This document shows positions 60,110-64,000 of a stretch of DNA of 64,000 bases, piece by piece (positions within the stretch are counted from its first letter, which is position 1; each line of letters starts with the position of its first letter). Location: NCBI RefSeq assembly GCF_000686705.1, contig NZ_KK366004.1, forward strand, positions 368,364-432,363. Direction: 5' to 3'. Under the pieces are notes generated by a model that had not been told where the DNA came from, did not search any database, and saw nothing but the letters and a program-made list of their open reading frames with translations. The DNA comes from Clostridium hydrogeniformans DSM 21757 (GTDB lineage: Bacteria > Bacillota > Clostridia > Clostridiales > Clostridiaceae). The position numbers were made by a program, and so were the translations under genes.

Positions 60110-62437
60110 ATGGAAAAGTGGTATGGAAGAGCATTTGCTTATATATTAGAAGAACTTAAGGTAATGCAAGAGAAAGGTATAGAGGAGAGAGAGCTTTATA
60201 AAAGAATTAATGAATTTGGAAATAATTCTATTTCTCTTAAAGAAAAAGAAAGCATTTTTAAAGGTCTATATAGAGAAATCATAAATCCATTTATCCTATA
60301 TATAATATTATCATTGTTCATAGGATTTTATTTTAAGACTTATATAAATTTATTTATACATGGAATATTTTTAATAGGATATATTTATTATTTTGTTAGA
60401 AGCTATAAAAAGAATTATGAATTCATAGAAGAATTTGAGAATCTTAATAATATAGATGTAAAGGTTATGAGAGGATATAGAGCAAAAAACATTAAGTCAT
60501 CGGATTTAGTTGTAGGTGATTTAATATATTTAAAGGAAGGAGATATAGTTCCTGGGGATATAAGACTTATAGAATGTAATAATTTAAAGATAAATGAATA
60601 CCTTATAACTGGAGAAAAGGAAGCTGTAGAAAAATATTCAACTAAAATAGAGGAGAAGGATTTACCTGTAAATCTTATAGGCAATATGGCCTTTATGGGA
60701 AGTAAGGTTATAAAGGGAGAAGGACTTGGAGTAGTTGTTGAAGTGGGAGATAAAACTCAGATAGGTAAAATAATAAGTTTTACAGATATAACTTCTAAGG
60801 AAAGTGCAGACTTTAAAAACAATACTTTTAATTATTTAAACAGGATTATATATTATATATCAGCATTATGCTTAAGCCTTGGAATTGTTTCATTTCTATA
60901 TTATAAAGATATAAATTTATCCATAAAGTTATTTTTGAAAACTTTTCAGACAAGCTATCCAATATGGTTTTTTATAATCCTTATTATTATTTTTATTAAG
61001 GAAATAGCAGGTTTTAAAAAAAGAGGAGTACATATAAATTCTTTTGATACCTTACTTAAAACAACCAATGTTCATAGTATTTTTATGAATAAGGAAGGTG
61101 CTTTAAGTGATGAAATTCTTACGTTAAGAAGAGTATACACTGATTCAAAATACATTAAGCTTTATGATATAGATGAGTTTAAAGAAATAAATGGAGATAG
61201 AATGCTATCCATTGCATATTTAACCTCCTCAGGAAAAGTTAATAGTAGTGATAGAGCTATAATGGATTTCATTGGATATAATGGATTAAATGAGATTACA
61301 GAAGAACTTAGAACTATAAAGATTTTTGAAATTCCTTATGATAGTGGTAGAAGATTAAAGACTGTAGTGAATAGAATAGAAAACTTCTATAGGGCTCATG
61401 TAAAGGGTGATGTAGATGTTGTGCTAGATGCATCAACACATATAATGAAGGATGGTGTTGAAATAGAGCTTACTAGGGACCATATAGATGGTATAAAAAA
61501 TGCTCATATAGAGATGAGTAATAATGGACTTAGAGTTATGGCTCTTTCCTACAGAAACTTTGCCTATGAGCCATCTTCAAAGGAGAATATAGAGAGTCAT
61601 CTAGTTTTTGTGGGTCTTATTGCTCTTAAGAGCGAATTTAACACTACCTCAGTAGAAGATATAGGGTATTGTATAGATAATGCCATAGTGCCTATTATAG
61701 CTACAGATGAAGACAAGCTGTCCTGTATACATACCTTGAAATATTTAAACATAAGTGGGGGACTTCAGAAGATACAAAGTGGTATAGAAATAGATTACAC
61801 CACTCATGAAGAATTTGAGAGGAATATATATAAGTACAGAATCTTTTCAAGAATTAACTCTTATCATAAATATATAATCTTAAGAGAATTAAGAGAAAGG
61901 GGAATGGATATATTATTGTTTTTAGATAATATGACCTATCTTCCTATGATGAATCTATGTAGTTTAGGGGTTGGAGTTGGTAAAAATCTAACTAATATGA
62001 TAAAAAAACTTTGTCCTATTTATATAGAGGAAAATTATCTTCACAATATGATTTTTGTTATAAAGAGAGGAAAGTCACTAAGCAAAGGAAAAGAATTATT
62101 AGAAGAACTTTTAAAATTTATAAGTATTAATGCTACCTGTGCTATTTTTCTATGGTTATTTCTTATTAGTGGAGAAAAAGGTGATAGTATTTATATAGGA
62201 GTAAATATAATATCTATACTAATTGCTCTTAAGATATTTTATAATGAAAATAAAATTTTAAATTTATTATTAAACCTGTTATTTTTCCTAGGAATAATAT
62301 TAAGTATAGTATGTTACTATTTCTTAGGATGGAGTATTATAAAAGTTTTAGCACTAGCAGTATATATTGCTATAAATATATATGGGTATAATAAGATTAG
62401 ATTAAAAAACTTTAAAAACACAACTTTAGATTTTTAA
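60110..62437 (+). CDS. Degenerate P-type ATPase (catalytic Asp replaced)
   Basis: 775 residues with the layout of a P-type cation ATPase but without its catalytic residues. Retained: N-terminal cation-ATPase region, actuator-domain VVGDLIYLKEGDIVPGDI and ITGEKEAVEK, nucleotide-domain FEIPYDSGRRLKTVV, and membrane segments near 57-100, 240-262, 278-298 and 665-765. Lost: the phosphorylation motif DKTGTLT reads NKEGALS with Asn327 in place of Asp; the hinge TGDGVND is absent, with LDNMTYLPMMN in its place; the TM4 PEGL is PIWF. The frame is full length without stops, so it is maintained as a protein, perhaps regulatory or a passive channel. GAAGGAG precedes the ATG. It follows spoVAE, so sporulation use is possible but unproven. 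Confidence 0.85.
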   Translation: MEKWYGRAFAYILEELKVMQEKGIEERELYKRINEFGNNSISLKEKESIFKGLYREIINPFILYIILSLFIGFYFKTYINLFIHGIFLIGYIYYFVRSYKKNYEFIEEFENLNNIDVKVMRGYRAKNIKSSDLVVGDLIYLKEGDIVPGDIRLIECNNLKINEYLITGEKEAVEKYSTKIEEKDLPVNLIGNMAFMGSKVIKGEGLGVVVEVGDKTQIGKIISFTDITSKESADFKNNTFNYLNRIIYYISALCLSLGIVSFLYYKDINLSIKLFLKTFQTSYPIWFFIILIIIFIKEIAGFKKRGVHINSFDTLLKTTNVHSIFMNKEGALSDEILTLRRVYTDSKYIKLYDIDEFKEINGDRMLSIAYLTSSGKVNSSDRAIMDFIGYNGLNEITEELRTIKIFEIPYDSGRRLKTVVNRIENFYRAHVKGDVDVVLDASTHIMKDGVEIELTRDHIDGIKNAHIEMSNNGLRVMALSYRNFAYEPSSKENIESHLVFVGLIALKSEFNTTSVEDIGYCIDNAIVPIIATDEDKLSCIHTLKYLNISGGLQKIQSGIEIDYTTHEEFERNIYKYRIFSRINSYHKYIILRELRERGMDILLFLDNMTYLPMMNLCSLGVGVGKNLTNMIKKLCPIYIEENYLHNMIFVIKRGKSLSKGKELLEELLKFISINATCAIFLWLFLISGEKGDSIYIGVNIISILIALKIFYNENKILNLLLNLLFFLGIILSIVCYYFLGWSIIKVLALAVYIAINIYGYNKIRLKNFKNTTLDF

Positions 62438-62459
62438 TTTTATAAAAATTAAAGGTTTG

Positions 62460-62499
62460 AGCTCACCTACTTCTGTCAAAAATAAGAAGGAGGTGAGCT
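62460..62499 (+). promoter_or_regulatory. Hairpin hiding the ribosome site of the next gene
   Basis: AGCTCACCTACTTCT (62,460-62,474) pairs with AGAAGGAGGTGAGCT (62,485-62,499) over 15 positions with one A-G mismatch and a 10-base loop. The right arm contains the whole AAGGAGGTGA ribosome site, so translation would be blocked while the stem is closed. It may be a temperature-, ribosome- or protein-controlled switch. Confidence 0.6.
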
Positions 62500-62501
62500 T
62501 T

Positions 62502-62726
62502 ATGTTTAATGTGTGTGAAATAACAAATTTAAGTAGTGGAACTATAGAATTACTTTTAGATATCAATGAATACTATGATTACTGTGATGATATAAGTGTA
62601 GAAGAAGCTGAAAGCTTAGTGTCAACATACTATAGAGTGAAAAACAAAACCAATTCCCTAAGGGTTAAAAATGTAGCTATGGACTATGGAAGTAATAAAA
62701 TAAGAATAACTCTTAGTAGCAATTAA
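62502..62726 (+). CDS. Small hypothetical protein, 74 residues
   Basis: Not recognised. 74 residues, acidic first half (LLLDINEYYDYCDDISVEEA) and basic, beta-like second half (SLRVKNVAMDYGSNKIRITL), two Cys, no membrane helix. The ATG at 62,502 follows a near-ideal AAGGAGGTGA that is sequestered in a hairpin; an in-frame TTG at 62,457 lies before that hairpin. It ends 2 bases before comEC, so control of its ribosome site could also affect comEC. Confidence 0.7.
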   Translation: MFNVCEITNLSSGTIELLLDINEYYDYCDDISVEEAESLVSTYYRVKNKTNSLRVKNVAMDYGSNKIRITLSSN

Positions 62727-62728
62727 AC

Positions 62729-64000
62729 ATGAAGAAAGAAATTATTTATTATACTCTGGCACTTTTCTTTGGAAATATACTTTGCTATATATTTTTCAAT
62801 ATAAAAATACTTTCATTAGCAATATTTTTAGTGGTTACTGTTATTATGATTTTAACCTTAAGTAAGAAGCATTTTTTTATATGGGCAGGATTTCTTATTA
62901 TAGGCTTCCTAGGGTTTCATAATTTTTTTAATATAAATCTTAAGGGAGATAAGTTTTTAATGAGAGTTGTAAATGTAAGTACACCAAGAGTAACACTTTC
63001 CTTTAAAGGTAGAGAAGTTTACATTTATGATTTCACAAAGTCTATGAAAGAAGGAGAGAAGCTAGTTCTAACAGGTGATTTTAAAAAGAATATAACCTAT
63101 GAAAAGGGAGCAATTGGAGCATTAGAAAATCATAAAATAATAAGTAGGGAAGAGGATATATTAACTAAGGTTTATAATTTTAGAAAGGTGATAAAATCTA
63201 AATTTCAAGATGCTCTTGGAGAGAGTAGAGGAGCTTTACTTAGTGGAGTAGCCTTTGGGGACTTAAAAGGAATGGATAGCCAGGATATGGAAGACTTTAA
63301 AGCTCTAGGAATAATTCATAGCATAAGTATATCAGGCTTTCATTTAAATTTAGTATATTTTACCCTTAAGAGGTTTTTAGGAACAAAACCATCTATTATT
63401 ATAAGTCTTATATACGTAATATTTACAGGCGCTAAAGTATCTTCTCTAAGAGCTTTTATAATGATATTATTTCTAGTTCTATCAACAAAGGTTTATAAAA
63501 AATATAATGGGGTCACTATTTTAGCTTTTTCAGCATTACTTCTTATGTTTTATAGACCACATTACTCCTTAAATATGTCTTTCCATCTTTCGTTTCTTAG
63601 TACTTTAGGAATACTTCTTTATATGGATAAGTTAACAAAGATATTATACAAGCTTCCTAAGTGTTTAAATACCCCACTAAGTATAACTCTTAGTGCTCAA
63701 ATACTTACCTATCCATATGTGGCAATAGCTCTTAACTATTTTACTATTGGATTTATAATGGGAAATCTTTTAATAACCCCTATTATAAGTCTACTTATTA
63801 TTTTAGGTAATGCCGCCATAATTTTTTACCCTATTCCCATTGTATTTGATTCAATATTATATATGGCAAGAATTATTATAATATTTATGGAAAGGGTAAG
63901 TGAAATATTAGTTAAAATAAATCCTAATGGACTATATGTTGATTACAAATATGGAGTAATTTATACTCTTTTAATAATAAGTTTTTACTTATATTTTAAA
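62729..64000 (+). CDS. comEC: ComEC/Rec2 family competence protein, 3' part outside window
   Basis: DNA-uptake channel protein of the inner membrane; the first 424 codons are present and the frame is open at the window edge. N-terminal membrane helices (about 5-55), a short OB-like domain about 70-125 (VSTPRVTLSFKGREVYIYDF), then the Competence domain from about 165 with LLSGVAFGDLKGMD, FKALGIIHSISISGFHL near 190 and many membrane helices (MSFHLSFLSTLGILLYMDKL). The C-terminal beta-lactamase-like part would lie downstream. The ribosome site is weak, and translation may depend on coupling with the preceding 74-residue gene. Confidence 0.9.
   Translation, partial: MKKEIIYYTLALFFGNILCYIFFNIKILSLAIFLVVTVIMILTLSKKHFFIWAGFLIIGFLGFHNFFNINLKGDKFLMRVVNVSTPRVTLSFKGREVYIYDFTKSMKEGEKLVLTGDFKKNITYEKGAIGALENHKIISREEDILTKVYNFRKVIKSKFQDALGESRGALLSGVAFGDLKGMDSQDMEDFKALGIIHSISISGFHLNLVYFTLKRFLGTKPSIIISLIYVIFTGAKVSSLRAFIMILFLVLSTKVYKKYNGVTILAFSALLLMFYRPHYSLNMSFHLSFLSTLGILLYMDKLTKILYKLPKCLNTPLSITLSAQILTYPYVAIALNYFTIGFIMGNLLITPIISLLIILGNAAIIFYPIPIVFDSILYMARIIIIFMERVSEILVKINPNGLYVDYKYGVIYTLLIISFYLYFK

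Noticed and set aside
60110-62437. Pseudogene or sequencing error in the degenerate ATPase
   Set aside because: The frame is open for 775 codons and several separate motifs are changed, not just one base; decay would have brought stops.
62457-62501. 15-codon extension of the 74-residue protein from a TTG
   Set aside because: That stretch forms the left arm, loop and right arm of the hairpin containing the ribosome site, so it is leader, not coding.
1-64000. CRISPR array, tRNA or rRNA genes, insertion sequences or prophage
   Set aside because: No regularly spaced repeats, cloverleaf sequences, transposase or phage genes were seen on either strand.

Overview
The window is AT-rich, almost entirely plus-strand DNA from a motile, endospore-forming Firmicute. 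The FliR-FlhB fusion, the compact flagellar gene order, AGGTGAT-type ribosome sites, frequent TTG/GTG starts and a spoIIA-sigF plus spoVAC-AD-AE block all point to Clostridium sensu stricto. The species cannot be fixed from the sequence alone.

Region 1 (1-21,500) is a flagellin and flagellin-glycosylation island. It opens with a typical flagellin. Next come two MAF/DUF115 flagellin glycosyltransferases and an apparently complete CMP-legionaminic acid type pathway (ptmE, legF, legI, legG, a PglD/NeuD-like acetyltransferase, legB, legC), followed by a third, shorter MAF protein. After this are a cytosolic TPR-sulfatase-fold protein, an unrecognised 119-residue helical protein, a glycosyltransferase-methyltransferase fusion, a VioA-like aminotransferase, a hexapeptide acyltransferase and a second, divergent flagellin. 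Three or four sequences fitting the sigma-D (FliA) promoter TAAA-N15-GCCGATAA lie in front of genes here, which ties this accessory set to late flagellar expression.

Region 2 (about 22,400-45,700) is the large flagellar operon: flgB-flgC-fliE-fliF-fliG-fliH-fliI-fliJ-fliK-flgD-(TIGR02530-type gene)-flgE-swrD-motA-motB-fliL-fliO-fliP-fliQ-fliR/flhB-flhA-flhF-flhG-ycgR-fliA-(DUF6115-like)-(74-residue membrane protein with an ATT start)-flgF-flgG. It makes the basal body, type III export gate, hook, stator, a PilZ c-di-GMP effector and the sigma factor that would switch on region 1. Chemotaxis genes, fliD, fliS, flgK/L/M/N and csrA/fliW are not in the window.

Region 3 (45,700-55,400) is housekeeping: an unrecognised membrane protein, a CBS-type manganese pyrophosphatase (minus strand), a Ca2+-type P-type ATPase, a minus-strand hypothetical gene, deoC and a Lon-like protease with no recognisable ATP-binding motif.

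Region 4 (55,700-64,000) is sporulation-centred: a good sigma-H promoter ahead of spoIIAA-spoIIAB-sigF, a strongly structured intergenic RNA preceding a 61-residue gene, then spoVAC-spoVAD-spoVAE. These are followed by a degenerate P-type ATPase whose phosphorylated Asp is Asn, a 74-residue gene whose ribosome site is locked in a hairpin, and the first 424 codons of comEC, cut by the window edge.

Most noteworthy: the structured RNA at about 57,440-57,609; the catalytically dead P-type ATPase beside spoVA; the ATT-initiated flagellar-operon gene; the hairpin-sequestered start at 62,502; and the viosamine-like second glycan module.
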